Source of the DNA: Chlorobium chlorochromatii
Lineage (GTDB): Bacteria > Bacteroidota > Chlorobiia > Chlorobiales > Chlorobiaceae
Direction of reading: 5' to 3'
Assembly (NCBI GenBank): GCA_020721255.1
Contig: DYND01000001.1
Location: forward strand, 1 to 64,000
DNA length: 64,000 nt
This document shows, piece by piece, positions 21,457 through 31,863 of this stretch (positions within the stretch are counted from its first letter, which is position 1; each line of letters begins with the position of its first letter). A program made the translations under genes and the position numbers. The notes beneath the pieces are model-generated. The model was given only the letters and a program-made list of their open reading frames with translations. It made no database searches and was not told the origin of the DNA.

Positions 21457-23340
21457 TTAAAGCTCCTTTAAAATATCGGTGATTTTTGCTTCGATTTCCA
21501 TTTCATTGAACGGCAGACCCTGAACTTTGCTGAACCCAACTGGGTCGATCAGGAATTTGTTTCTGATCATGTGAAGGAGTTGTCCACTGTTGTTTTCAGG
21601 AATCACAATGCGTTTGTAGTTGCCGAGAATGGTACCGAGATTTTTTGGGAATGGATTGATATAACGCAAGTGCGCGTGAGCTACACTCTGGCCGTTTGCA
21701 AGTGCTTGTTCTACGGCGATTTTAATAGCGCCATAGGTTGAACCCCAGCCGAGTACCAGCAGATCACCTTTCTCAGGACCATTATCAATGGTGAGATCAG
21801 GAATGATATCAGCAACGCGCTCAACTTTTTCAGCACGCAGCTTTGTCATCAGCTCATGATTCATTGGGTCGTGCGATACATTTCCGGTTTCATGCTGTTT
21901 TTCAAGGCCACCAATGCGGTGTTCAAGTCCTATAGTGCCTGGAATACCCCATTCACGGACACCGCGCTCGTCACGTTTGTATGGTAAATATGGAGCGTCA
22001 TCCTTTTTACGGGCAGCAGCAAATTTGGGAGTGATTGTTGCCAGATCGTTTGGTGATGGGACGTGCATTGGTTCGGAGCTCAATGCAAGATAGCCATCGG
22101 TGAGGCATATCACAGGTGTCATGTACTCGATAGCAATTTTGGCAGCTTCATACGCTGCATAAAAACAGTCAACTGGCGATGTCGCTGCAATGACTGGTAC
22201 AGGCGAATCGCCATGGCGTCCGTACATTGCAATAAAGAGATCGGACTGTTCCGGCTTTGTTGGAAGACCTGTTGATGGACCACCACGCATAACGTTTATG
22301 ACCACAAGTGGTATCTCAAAAATCATGGCAAGACCGAGAGCTTCAGATTTCAGCGCCAGACCAGGACCGGAGGTGTTTGTTGCGGCAAGTGCGCCACCAT
22401 AAGAGGCACCGATGCTTGTTAAAACGCCAGCAATTTCATCTTCAGCCTGGAATGTTTTAACGCCCCATTTTTTCAGATTTGCAAGTGTCTGTAAAATCTC
22501 TGAAGCTGGGGTTATTGGGTAAGAGCCGAGGAAAAGTTGCAAGCCGGCTTTTTTGGCCGCAGCCGTTAAACCGATAGCCGACGCTTCGTTACCGGTAACG
22601 CGGCGATAGGTTCCAGGTTTTTTATCTGCAGGAGCAACGCTGAATCGCCCGTGCTGTGAGAACATTTCTGTTTCATCGCCAAAATTATAGCCAGCCTGCA
22701 CCGCTTTGATGTTGGCTTCTGCAAGGTCAAGCTTCTTTTTAAATTTGGTTTTCAGTGTTTCGATTGTGGTTTCGAGCGGAAGGCTATACAACCAGTAGAG
22801 CACACCGAGCACAAACATGTTTTTGCAACGGTCGATATTTTTTGTTGTCAAACCAGTTTCAGCCAGTGCTTTACGGGTTAGCGAGACAACGGGAATTTCA
22901 AACACGGTGTAATCTTTCAGGGAGTCGTTACGCAGTGGATTATTCTCTTCACCATAGCCCGATAGTTTCAGATTTTTCGCATCAAAACCATCAGTATCCG
23001 TAATGATAATACCACCATGATGCAGGTTGCTCAAATTAGCTTTCAATGCAGCCGCATTCATTGCCACCATAACATCAAACTTTGCGCCTGGCGTATAAAC
23101 AGCCTTACTTCCGAACTGGAGCTGAAAGCCTGAGACACCGGAAATGGTGCCGGCTGGGGCGCGAATCTCCGAAGGAAAATTTGGAAAAGTGTTGAGGTCG
23201 GAGCCATAGACAGCTACAGTGTTAGCGAACTGGGTTCCTGTCAACTGCATACCATCTCCTGAGTCTCCTGCAAAAAGCACAGACACACTGGTTTTTGGCG
23301 TCACATTGACTTGCGTGGTTGGTTGTGTTGTATCAGTCAT
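21457..23340 (-). CDS. korA: 2-oxoglutarate:ferredoxin oxidoreductase subunit alpha (gamma-alpha fusion)
   Basis: [52 protein letters not shown]-terminal gamma domain; [62 protein letters not shown]. Confidence 0.94.
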   Translation of the reverse strand: MTDTTQPTTQVNVTPKTSVSVLFAGDSGDGMQLTGTQFANTVAVYGSDLNTFPNFPSEIRAPAGTISGVSGFQLQFGSKAVYTPGAKFDVMVAMNAAALKANLSNLHHGGIIITDTDGFDAKNLKLSGYGEENNPLRNDSLKDYTVFEIPVVSLTRKALAETGLTTKNIDRCKNMFVLGVLYWLYSLPLETTIETLKTKFKKKLDLAEANIKAVQAGYNFGDETEMFSQHGRFSVAPADKKPGTYRRVTGNEASAIGLTAAAKKAGLQLFLGSYPITPASEILQTLANLKKWGVKTFQAEDEIAGVLTSIGASYGGALAATNTSGPGLALKSEALGLAMIFEIPLVVINVMRGGPSTGLPTKPEQSDLFIAMYGRHGDSPVPVIAATSPVDCFYAAYEAAKIAIEYMTPVICLTDGYLALSSEPMHVPSPNDLATITPKFAAARKKDDAPYLPYKRDERGVREWGIPGTIGLEHRIGGLEKQHETGNVSHDPMNHELMTKLRAEKVERVADIIPDLTIDNGPEKGDLLVLGWGSTYGAIKIAVEQALANGQSVAHAHLRYINPFPKNLGTILGNYKRIVIPENNSGQLLHMIRNKFLIDPVGFSKVQGLPFNEMEIEAKITDILKEL

Positions 23341-23541
23341 TGTTCCTGGTTAATTACTTTGCAAAGTTAAGAAACAGCAAGAAAGCTCCTGCATCAATGA
23401 ACATCACAGGACGAAGCTCATCGACTTATTGTTGTTGTTGAAATGTATTGCTGGGGAAGTAAAGTAGGAGACAAAGAAACTATTTGTCACACTGACTCCT
23501 ACTCAGGAGTTAGTTTAAGAAAAAACGCGAATTAAAACAAG

Positions 23542-23820
23542 CTACCCGTTTGTTATTGAGCGATCAGGATTTTTTTCAATAATGATGTTGTTGGTTTTTA
23601 AATACTCCTGCCACTCCATCTCTTCGCGTGTGGGGCAATCAGGGGAGAGATCGCAAAAATCACAGCGCTGGATACCATACATCTGCTCCATCCAGCAGTC
23701 ATTATTACTTTTGGATACTTCATTGACGTGATTGGGATTATCCATCATAATTTTGGTGGCAATATCCATCAGTTCACGAATATCCTTTCTTTTTTGTTCG
23801 CTTTCTACTCCCCAACTCAT
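23542..23820 (-). CDS. Conserved-looking small protein with Cys motif CDFCDLSPDC
   Basis: Short ORF; start placed at the internal Met (MSWGVESEQKRKDIRELMDIATKIM). No recognised family. Confidence 0.55.
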   Translation of the reverse strand: MSWGVESEQKRKDIRELMDIATKIMMDNPNHVNEVSKSNNDCWMEQMYGIQRCDFCDLSPDCPTREEMEWQEYLKTNNIIIEKNPDRSITNG

Positions 23821-24053
23821 AGCACAGCTCCTCTTGAAAAAAGTATCAGAAAAAATGGGTACATTTATGGACTTTTTTTGATCCATTCTGGACTTAAATA
23901 TACTGTTTATTGCTATTCAATACGAGCGTTAAAATTAAGTTGGCAACACGCTTCAAAAAAGAGTAACTTTGCGCCCATGAAAGGCATTGGCATCATATGC
24001 TAACGTGCATTTCAGCAAGTATTGTCAAGTATTATAACAAGATTATAAGTTCT

Positions 24054-26729
24054 ATGCAATCCCGAGAAATCAGGCAATCGTTTTTAGATTTTTTTGCTCA
24101 AAAAGCGCATACCATTGTTCGTTCAGCTCCTGTTATTCCTGCCGATGATCCTACCCTGCTTTTTACCAATGCGGGGATGAACCAGTTTAAAGATGTGTTT
24201 CTGGCGAAAGGTACTAGGCCCTATGTTCGGGCTGTTGATACTCAGAAATGTATCAGGGCATCGGGGAAGCATAACGATCTGGAAGATGTTGGTCGCGATA
24301 CTTACCATCACACCTTTTTCGAGATGCTTGGGAACTGGTCGTTTGGTGATTATTATAAGCATGAGGCTATTACTTGGGCGTGGGAGCTGATGGCTGAGGT
24401 GTGGGCGTTGCCGAAAGATCGTCTTTATGCGACGGTTTATCAGGATGATGACGAGAGTTTTCAGATTTGGAAGAGCCAGACTGATATCAATCCGGAGCAT
24501 ATTCTTCGATTTGGTGACAAGGATAATTTTTGGGAAATGGGGGAGAGTGGCCCCTGCGGTCCCTGCTCCGAAATTCATATCGATTTAACGCCAGATGGTT
24601 CCGGCAAAGAGCTGGTTAATGTTGGTGATTATCGGGTTATCGAGTTGTGGAACCTTGTCTTTATCCAGTATAACCGAAAGAGCGACGGATCTCTTGAGCC
24701 TCTGCCCATGAAGCATGTCGATACCGGCATGGGATTTGAGCGCGTTGTGGCGGTTATGCAGGGAAAAGGATCCAATTATGACAGTGATGTTTTTCAGCCG
24801 CTGTTCGATCGTCTTACCGAAATTACTGGTGTCAGTTATGGCGCGGCAATGGATGACCAGCGTGACATAGCAATGAGGGTTATTGCTGATCATGCCCGTA
24901 CGTTGACTTTTGCACTTTCCGATGGTGCAATGCCTTCTAACGAAGGGCGTGGTTACGTGTTGCGCCGCATTCTTCGCCGAGCCTTGCGATATTCAAAAAA
25001 TCTTGGCTATAACGAACCTATTTTGCATCAGCTTGTTGGTACACTTGCCAGCTCAATGGGCGATGTTTTTCCGGAGCTGGTTAAACAGCAGGAGATAGTG
25101 AAAAATATTATTAAAGCTGAAGAGGAAAGCTTTATTGTGACGCTCGATCGTGGGATGGAGATTTTCAGTGAGGTTGTTGCTACACTTCGTGCAGCAAAAG
25201 GTTCGATGATTGGCGGACAGGATGCCTTTAAACTTTATGATACTTATGGCTTTCCGTTTGATTTGACAACGCTGATGGCTAATGAAGTCGGCTTGCAGGT
25301 TGATGGTGAAGGGTTTGAGCGCTGTATGTTAGAGCAGAAGACACGTGCCAGAACTGATCGCAAGGAGAAACAGCAGGTTGGTGATGATGGTGCCGAATGG
25401 CTTTGGTTCAGTGATGTTCACGCTTCAGTATTTGCTGGTTATGAGCAGCTTGAGATGCCTGTGGTTATTACCGGTGCTAAACAAACGGGCGATAAGCTCT
25501 TGCTGGTGCTCAACCGTACGCCATTCTATCCTGAAAGTGGTGGGCAGACGGGTGACCGTGGTTTCCTTGCCAATGCGCGTTACCGTTTCACAGTTGTCGA
25601 TACAATCAAAGATGGTGATGCAATTTTTCATGTTGTTACCGAAGCCTTCGATAAAATTCTTGATACTTTAGTAAGCCTCGATGATATTTCGCTGGATGAA
25701 CTGGAGTTGACGGTAAATGCTTCTGTTGATCGTTGTGTTCGTCAGGATGCGGAGCGCAATCATACCGCAACCCACCTGATGCACGGTGCTCTTCGCCATA
25801 TTCTTGGGCAGCATGTGCAGCAGAAAGGTTCATTTGTCAGCGCTGAACGGCTCCGTTTTGACTTCAGTCATTTTTCAAAGCTTTCAGATGCAGAGATTGA
25901 TGCGGTCGAAGCTGAAGTGAATGCGCAGATACGGCAAGCTGAAAAGGTTGTAAAATATGCTGATATGCCTTATGATGAGGCAATTGCTAAAGGCGCACTT
26001 GCTTTTTTTGGCGATAAATATTCCGATCGTGTTCGTATGGTGGAGGTTCCAGGTATTTCTGTCGAACTGTGTGGTGGTACCCATGTTGATAACATTGGCA
26101 GCATTGGACTCTTTAAAATTGTAAGCGAATCATCAGTAGCTTCTGGTGTTCGGCGTCTTGAGGCGGTCACTGGCAGCGCAGCCGAAAAGCTTTTATGGAA
26201 CGAGTATCGTGAGCTTCAGCAGGTGCGCCATCTGCTGAAAGCCAAAGGCGATGAAGCGGTGTCGGAGAGAGTTGCTGAACTGATGGAGGCTAAAAAAGAG
26301 CTGGAGAAGCAGCGCCTTGAGGGGAAGATCAGCTCTCTTCTCACCATGTTGATCGCTGAACTTGAAGTATCACCCGATATCAATTGCTGCAGGGTGATAA
26401 CGAAGGTTGTTGATGGAGTGGATGGTGAGACTTTGCGCCAGGCGGTTCTTGCGTTGCGAGAGAAGCTGCCTTGTTCGGCGGGTCTGCTCTGTACTGTTGA
26501 TGACGGAAAGGTTTCGCTGGTGAGTTTTGCTTCTGATAAAGCTGTTCGTGTTTGCGGTATTGATGCAGGGAAACTGATTCGTGAAGCCGCAAAGCAGGTG
26601 CAGGGAGGTGGCGGCGGCAAGCCTGAGTTTGCAACGGCGGGCGGTAAAAATATCGATGGAATACCGAAAGCGCTTGCAACCTATGCCGAATCGCTCAATG
26701 CTTTGCTGGAACAAAACAGAGACGCTTGA
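24054..26729 (+). CDS. alaS: Alanyl-tRNA synthetase
   Basis: [84 protein letters not shown]. Confidence 0.98.
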   Translation: MQSREIRQSFLDFFAQKAHTIVRSAPVIPADDPTLLFTNAGMNQFKDVFLAKGTRPYVRAVDTQKCIRASGKHNDLEDVGRDTYHHTFFEMLGNWSFGDYYKHEAITWAWELMAEVWALPKDRLYATVYQDDDESFQIWKSQTDINPEHILRFGDKDNFWEMGESGPCGPCSEIHIDLTPDGSGKELVNVGDYRVIELWNLVFIQYNRKSDGSLEPLPMKHVDTGMGFERVVAVMQGKGSNYDSDVFQPLFDRLTEITGVSYGAAMDDQRDIAMRVIADHARTLTFALSDGAMPSNEGRGYVLRRILRRALRYSKNLGYNEPILHQLVGTLASSMGDVFPELVKQQEIVKNIIKAEEESFIVTLDRGMEIFSEVVATLRAAKGSMIGGQDAFKLYDTYGFPFDLTTLMANEVGLQVDGEGFERCMLEQKTRARTDRKEKQQVGDDGAEWLWFSDVHASVFAGYEQLEMPVVITGAKQTGDKLLLVLNRTPFYPESGGQTGDRGFLANARYRFTVVDTIKDGDAIFHVVTEAFDKILDTLVSLDDISLDELELTVNASVDRCVRQDAERNHTATHLMHGALRHILGQHVQQKGSFVSAERLRFDFSHFSKLSDAEIDAVEAEVNAQIRQAEKVVKYADMPYDEAIAKGALAFFGDKYSDRVRMVEVPGISVELCGGTHVDNIGSIGLFKIVSESSVASGVRRLEAVTGSAAEKLLWNEYRELQQVRHLLKAKGDEAVSERVAELMEAKKELEKQRLEGKISSLLTMLIAELEVSPDINCCRVITKVVDGVDGETLRQAVLALREKLPCSAGLLCTVDDGKVSLVSFASDKAVRVCGIDAGKLIREAAKQVQGGGGGKPEFATAGGKNIDGIPKALATYAESLNALLEQNRDA

Positions 26730-26914
26730 ACAATAAATGATCGGTTATGCTGCTTTTTGACTGCTTTTTTGGGCGATGTGCAAAGCCTTCATGCGACGGT
26801 TGTGCTTTGGGGACTGTTCGCTCACTGCGTCTTGCCCTCAAGTCACGTGCGATGCAAAGGCAAGAGAGCTCCTCTGTTGCTCCGGTCGGATCGTGGGAGC
26901 AACCGGAGACCGTG

Positions 26915-27241
26915 ATGCAGCACGCCAGAATAACGAACCCAAAACAGGATACAGCGAAAAAACGGAAGCGATTACTCGTTCCGAGGGAGGAGATTGCGTG
27001 GTATCCTGTCATCAAGCCGGAGCTATGCAACGGTTGTGGCGACTGCAAGGTCATCTGCAAGCCCGGTGTCTTTGAGTTGGGCGAGCCAGATCCCACGGGT
27101 ATCCATCGCCCGAAGCTGATTGTGGGGCACCCTTACAAATGCCTTGTGCTCTGCGACAGGTGTGTGCCGATTTGCACGTCAGGCGCCATTGTGCTTCCCC
27201 CGAAAGAGAAATTCGAGCACTTCGTGGAGTATATAGACTGA
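26915..27241 (+). CDS. 4Fe-4S ferredoxin-like protein (copy 1)
   Basis: [44 protein letters not shown]...[33 protein letters not shown]. Start placed at the internal Met aligned with the downstream paralogue. Confidence 0.85.
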   Translation: MQHARITNPKQDTAKKRKRLLVPREEIAWYPVIKPELCNGCGDCKVICKPGVFELGEPDPTGIHRPKLIVGHPYKCLVLCDRCVPICTSGAIVLPPKEKFEHFVEYID

Positions 27242-27295
27242 CGGAAAGCCTGCCGGAGAGAGGGATGATAGAATAAACCAAAAAAAGATAGGATT

Positions 27296-27598
27296 ATGAG
27301 CGGCTCAGCAACACCAGAAAGGAAAAAACGCAGGTTGCTTGTTCCTCGCGAAGAGATAGCTTGGTTTCCTGAAATTGATGCTTCACTTTGTCACGGGTGC
27401 ATGGAGTGTGAAACCTTCTGCAAACCGGGTGTTTTTGCGCTTGGTGAGCCAGAAGGAGTCAAGCGCGCAAAAATGATTATTGCCAATCCTTACAATTGTA
27501 TTGTGCTTTGCACGCGCTGTATTCCTGTATGTAATGCCGGCGCTATTACGTTGCCTGATACAGCAGACTTTACGCAGTTTGTTGAGTATGTTGATTAA
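27296..27598 (+). CDS. 4Fe-4S ferredoxin-like protein (copy 2, tandem paralogue)
   Basis: [43 protein letters not shown]...CIVLCTRCIPVCNAGAITLPDTADFTQFVEYVD. Confidence 0.9.
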   Translation: MSGSATPERKKRRLLVPREEIAWFPEIDASLCHGCMECETFCKPGVFALGEPEGVKRAKMIIANPYNCIVLCTRCIPVCNAGAITLPDTADFTQFVEYVD

Positions 27599-28811
27599 AG
27601 AGCAGATTATCGCGATCCCTGAATCCCATTAAATAGAGAATAGCGTCAAGTCCAAGCGTTGAAATTGCTTGCTTGGCGCTCTCTCTTACAATTGGTTTTG
27701 CCCTGAAGGCAATGCCAAGTCCTGCTTTACCCAGCATGGGCAGATCATTAGCGCCATCACCCACTGCAATTGTTTGCTCCAGTCTTATGTTCTCTTTTTT
27801 TGCAATAAGCTCCAGTAGATCGGCTTTTCGTTTACCATCAACAACCTGCCCAAGAACCTTACCGGTCAATTGATGATTATCAATTTCAAGTGTGTTGGCA
27901 TACACATAATCAATATTAAGCTTTTTCTGAAGATAGTGACCAAAATAGGTAAAGCCGCCGGAAAGGATAGCGGTTTTAAAACCAAGATGATGCAGGTTAT
28001 GGAAGAGCGTTTCAGCTCCCTCTGTGAGTTGAAGGCGTTGAGCAATTTTTTCCAGAACATGTTCATCAAGCCCTTTCAGCAGCGATACGCGCCGTTGCAA
28101 ACTGCCGGTAAAGTCAATTTTGCCACGCATTGCCTGCTCGGTAATTCCGGCAACCTCAGTACCAACACCAGCTTCAAGCGCAAGTTCGTCAATTACCTCT
28201 GACGTGATAAGTGTAGAGTCCATATCAAACACAATCAATCGGCGATTGCGGCGGAAAATATTGTCTTCCTGAAACGCGATATCGACGCCAAGAGAGTCGG
28301 TAATCGCGAGCATTTGCTCACGAAATCGGTTCTCGCTTTGCAGTGTCCCTCGTATTGAAAACTCCACACAAGCCTTTGTGCCAGTTTTACTGTGTTCAAG
28401 AGGAACTCGCCCTGAGAGTCGGTTGATGGTATCAATATTGAGATTATGGCTTGTAATAATTGACGACACCCGCTCAAGCTGTTCAGCGGTAATTTTGCGT
28501 GCAAGAAGTGAGAGCAAGTAACGGTGCTTGCCCTGCTCTTGCACCCACTGCTTGTACTCCGTATCTGCAACCGGTGTAAAAGTGATATTGATGCCGAGCG
28601 TATGGGCGCAGAAGAGAAGATCCTTTACCATTGGCGATGAGGCAGACTCTTTTGGTACTTCAACCAGCATTCCCATTGAGAGATGGTTATGGATAACCGC
28701 CTGGCCGATATCAAGCACCGGCACTTTATAGCCAGCAAGGATTGACGTTATTTTTGAGGTAAGGCCAGGTTTGTCGGGACCTGTAATGTTGATCAGCAGA
28801 AGCTCGCTCAT
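27570..28811 (-). CDS. serB: Phosphoserine phosphatase with N-terminal ACT domain(s)
   Basis: MSELLLINITGPDKPGLTSKITSIL (ACT); RRLIVFDMDSTLITSEVIDELA; AILSGGFTYFGHYLQ; AVGDGANDLPMLGKAGLGIAFRAKP. Confidence 0.94.
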   Translation of the reverse strand: MSELLLINITGPDKPGLTSKITSILAGYKVPVLDIGQAVIHNHLSMGMLVEVPKESASSPMVKDLLFCAHTLGINITFTPVADTEYKQWVQEQGKHRYLLSLLARKITAEQLERVSSIITSHNLNIDTINRLSGRVPLEHSKTGTKACVEFSIRGTLQSENRFREQMLAITDSLGVDIAFQEDNIFRRNRRLIVFDMDSTLITSEVIDELALEAGVGTEVAGITEQAMRGKIDFTGSLQRRVSLLKGLDEHVLEKIAQRLQLTEGAETLFHNLHHLGFKTAILSGGFTYFGHYLQKKLNIDYVYANTLEIDNHQLTGKVLGQVVDGKRKADLLELIAKKENIRLEQTIAVGDGANDLPMLGKAGLGIAFRAKPIVRESAKQAISTLGLDAILYLMGFRDRDNLLFNQHTQQTA

Positions 28812-29028
28812 AGTGGCATGGTAAGGGTTAGTTGTGTTGCGCAAGATATTACTAAAGTTGAAATTTTACTCTGTTGTTTTTGAATCAGGGGGATCAGTTT
28901 CAGGCATGTTTATATCTGAGTTTGCCCTTGTTTTGATTGCGGAGATTTCTTTTGTTATAATTCTTACTGAAATGTGGTCATGGGATTAAAAGCCCTTTTG
29001 ACGGGTTTACTTAGGAGGATCCATTTAA

Positions 29029-29976
29029 TTGGTGTTCGCAAACGCAAAGGAAATAATGACTGAATCCGTCTGGATGTGGGTTGGTTTTAACGTATTCGTT
29101 CTTGGAATGCTTGCTTTGGACCTTGGTGTGTTTCATCGTAAGGCACACGTCGTATCCCTCAAGGAATCGCTTACATGGACAGTGGTATGGATCGCGTTCT
29201 CATTGGTATTCAATGTCGGTATTTGGTACTATGCAGGCCCTCAGAAGGCACTTGAATTCTTAACGGGCTACCTAATTGAAAAGTCATTGAGCGTTGACAA
29301 TGTTTTTGTGTTCGCTCTCCTTTTCTCTTATTTCGCTGTGCCACCGCTCTATCAACACAAGGTTCTGTTCTGGGGTATTCTCGGGGCGCTCATCATGCGT
29401 GCCTTTATGATTATTTTAGGTGCAGCGCTCATCACAAAGTTTGCCTGGATTATTTACATTTTCGGTGGATTTCTGATCTTTACTGGAATCAAAATGATTC
29501 TGAAGCGTGAGGATGAGATTCATCCCGAGCGCAACCCAGTGGTCAAGTGGTTCAAACGCCTTATGCCGGTAACGCCCGATTATCGGGGGGGCAATTTCTT
29601 TGTACGTGAGAATGGTATTCGTATGGCGACACCGCTATTCGTAGTGCTTTTGCTTGTGGAGGTCTCTGATATCATCTTCGCGGTTGATTCCATCCCAGCA
29701 ATCTTTGCAGTCACTAACGACACGTTCATCGTCTATACCTCAAACGTGTTCGCCATCCTTGGCTTGCGCTCTCTCTACTTTGCGCTGGCTGGCGTGATGG
29801 ACAAGTTTCATTATCTCAAGATCGGCTTGGGTATAGTACTGACATTTGTTGGTGCGAAAATGATTCTCTCGCATACCATATGGAAGATCGACACGCTCGT
29901 TTCACTTGTTGTCATTGCGCTGGTCTTGGCATCGTCGATGGTGATCTCTTTTATTCGACCGAAGAAGAGCTACTAA
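29029..29976 (+). CDS. TerC family integral membrane protein
   Basis: WVGFNVFVLGMLALDLGVFHRKAHVVSLKESLTWTVVWIAFSLVFN; LIEKSLSVDNVFVFALLFSYFAVP; LLLVEVSDIIFAVDSIPAIFAVTNDTFIVYTSNVFAILGLRSLYFAL. Start is either TTG 29029 (preceded by AGGAGG) or ATG 29056. Confidence 0.93.
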   Translation: MVFANAKEIMTESVWMWVGFNVFVLGMLALDLGVFHRKAHVVSLKESLTWTVVWIAFSLVFNVGIWYYAGPQKALEFLTGYLIEKSLSVDNVFVFALLFSYFAVPPLYQHKVLFWGILGALIMRAFMIILGAALITKFAWIIYIFGGFLIFTGIKMILKREDEIHPERNPVVKWFKRLMPVTPDYRGGNFFVRENGIRMATPLFVVLLLVEVSDIIFAVDSIPAIFAVTNDTFIVYTSNVFAILGLRSLYFALAGVMDKFHYLKIGLGIVLTFVGAKMILSHTIWKIDTLVSLVVIALVLASSMVISFIRPKKSY

Positions 29977-30008
29977 ATGTGTTCTTGAAGGCTAAGCGAA
30001 AATAGTAT

Positions 30009-30054
30009 TAAAATAAACAACCCCACATCTCAAACTGCGGGGTTGTTTATTTTA
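30009..30054. terminator. Long bidirectional terminator between terC-like and NotI-like genes
   Basis: TAAAATAAACAACCCC...GGGGTTGTTTATTTTA, 16-bp perfect stem. Confidence 0.92.
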
Positions 30055-30073
30055 AACATAACATATAAGATTA

Positions 30074-31465
30074 TTAGTTATCAGCGATTTCAGGCAATAA
30101 CTTCATAAAGTGATCGACATTATCTGGATATGATGCTGTGAGTGCCGAGAGTGTCCCTTGAAATTTCGTATAGACGACTTCGCTTTTTTTCAATTGATAG
30201 CTCTCTTTATCGCCTTCAATGACTGATTCAAGATCATACACAAGCCATGCAATTTCAGCCTCATCTTGTTTCACTGGTACCAAATTTGGAAGAGCCTCAA
30301 AATAGCTGCGACTGATTGCAACAGCCATTTTCTTATGCCAAGAATTTAAAATGGAGCCTTTAAAAATAAGTTGTGGTACAAGATTTTCTCGTGCAGATGT
30401 GACATAATCTGGTTCTGGATAGTTCGATTGAGCAGTCCAATCCATCATTGCGTGTGTCTTTGGATCTTTCATATAATATTCAAATGGGTCACGCGGATCA
30501 CCAGCAATATAAGCGGCTTGAATCTCGATAACACCAAAGTCAACAATCTTGCCAGCTTCATCATAAGCGACAAGAACAACATCAAGCTCACCAGCAGATT
30601 TGCCGTATGCATCGGTAAGTTGAACGGCTGTCAATGAGCTCCATCGTACACCCTCTTCAAAAAAGAAGGCAGCAGCATCATCAGTTATAAGCCAATCTTC
30701 ACGAAAACGCACCGGACAGGTGATAACAGCTTTGTTGCCGTGCAGAATACTGCATACGCCAAGAGGATTCTTTGTCTGGTCATTAGTACAGTTTGGTACT
30801 TTGTTATTAAACGGGCATTGCCGGTGTGAGCGGTAGCGCTGTGCTTTTTGCGAAAAGTCCGTTGCTGTAAAACCAAAAATCTCGGCTAATGGATGTTTGA
30901 ATGTGTTCATACTGTAAAGTGTTTTCGAGGGCGTGGATTGAATAAGACTATTGGGTTCGAGATCCTGTGCTGGTTTTACAATACCAATACTCTGCTGGAT
31001 TGGATTTTCATTTTGTAGTTGCTCTGCAAAATGAGGTAAAGAAATATTTGTTGACGGAATACTTATACCGTTGTTATTAATACTTTGTGTTGCTGGTTTT
31101 GGTTGAGAATTTTCTTCTTCCTTACGCGAAACGACAGGAGAAATTTGTATAGCAGGTTCTGTGCTTGCTGGTGAGGCAGCAGGCGAAGATGACGGCTCTA
31201 ATTCATATGTAAAATCATCTTGTTCATCTTTTAAATACGGTAAACTCCGCGCAGTTGTTTGATGTGACGGATATCCATTAACAAGATCAACACTTTTCTG
31301 TAGTTGATCAATATGATGTTGCTCATTGGCGCTTATTCGTAACAATGATTTTTTCATTTCCGGATCGTCAACATCTACGGCAAGTGCTGTAAAAACATCT
31401 CGCTTTTGCATTTTGATCTCTATCATAGAGTCAAAAAATCCAAGTAAATCCTTATTAATAAACAT
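30074..31465 (-). CDS. NotI-family restriction endonuclease-like protein with extra N-terminal helical (ferritin-like?) region
   Basis: HPLAEIFGFTATDFSQKAQRYRSHRQCPFNNKVPNCTNDQTKNPLGVCSILHGNKAVITCPVRFREDWLITDDAAAFFFEEG resembles NotI-type enzymes (four Cys); GELDVVLVAYDEAGKIVDFGVIEIQAAYI supplies D...E-x-Q. Confidence 0.8.
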   Translation of the reverse strand: MFINKDLLGFFDSMIEIKMQKRDVFTALAVDVDDPEMKKSLLRISANEQHHIDQLQKSVDLVNGYPSHQTTARSLPYLKDEQDDFTYELEPSSSPAASPASTEPAIQISPVVSRKEEENSQPKPATQSINNNGISIPSTNISLPHFAEQLQNENPIQQSIGIVKPAQDLEPNSLIQSTPSKTLYSMNTFKHPLAEIFGFTATDFSQKAQRYRSHRQCPFNNKVPNCTNDQTKNPLGVCSILHGNKAVITCPVRFREDWLITDDAAAFFFEEGVRWSSLTAVQLTDAYGKSAGELDVVLVAYDEAGKIVDFGVIEIQAAYIAGDPRDPFEYYMKDPKTHAMMDWTAQSNYPEPDYVTSARENLVPQLIFKGSILNSWHKKMAVAISRSYFEALPNLVPVKQDEAEIAWLVYDLESVIEGDKESYQLKKSEVVYTKFQGTLSALTASYPDNVDHFMKLLPEIADN

Positions 31466-31694
31466 CTTTTCCGCTTTTTATAATGGATTCAATGAGCTGT
31501 TTTGTCATGGATTTTTGATCTTGCAGATCAGCATCAAGTTTTTGTAACATGTCCAATACTTTAAACTGCACATCTTCACTTAAGGTAGAGTACCTTAAAA
31601 CATTCTGTATATGGTTGGAATAAATAGCGATTACGGACTCTTCGCTTTGCTCTATTCCCTTTATTTTTTTTAGTAATTCGTTTTTTTCTATCAT
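31455..31694 (-). CDS. Small helical protein overlapping the NotI-like gene
   Basis: 79 aa, MIEKNELLKKIKGIEQSEESVIAIYSNHIQNVLRYSTLSEDVQFKVLDMLQKLDADLQDQKSMTKQLIESIIKSG; 11-nt overlap with the downstream gene. Confidence 0.7.
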   Translation of the reverse strand: MIEKNELLKKIKGIEQSEESVIAIYSNHIQNVLRYSTLSEDVQFKVLDMLQKLDADLQDQKSMTKQLIESIIKSGKDVY

Positions 31695-31863
31695 GGCTGA
31701 ATATTTTAGAAAATTGTAATAGCTAATCTATAAAATCCTATTAATCAGCAATAGAATTACTTTTGAAAAAAAATATCAATTTTTCTTTTCATTCCAAATG
31801 GTCATTTGATTAAGATAGAAAGATTCCGTGAAGCATGAACTCGTCGCTATGGTATTGGTTATT

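Noticed and set aside
23505-23525. Short inverted repeat ACTCCT-actc-AGGAGT upstream of korA
   Set aside because: Only a 6-bp stem; insufficient to call a terminator or operator.
26747-26914. Cys-containing N-terminal extension ([14 protein letters not shown]) of ferredoxin copy 1
   Set aside because: Alignment with the paralogue supports a start at 26915; the extension is probably intergenic sequence read in frame.
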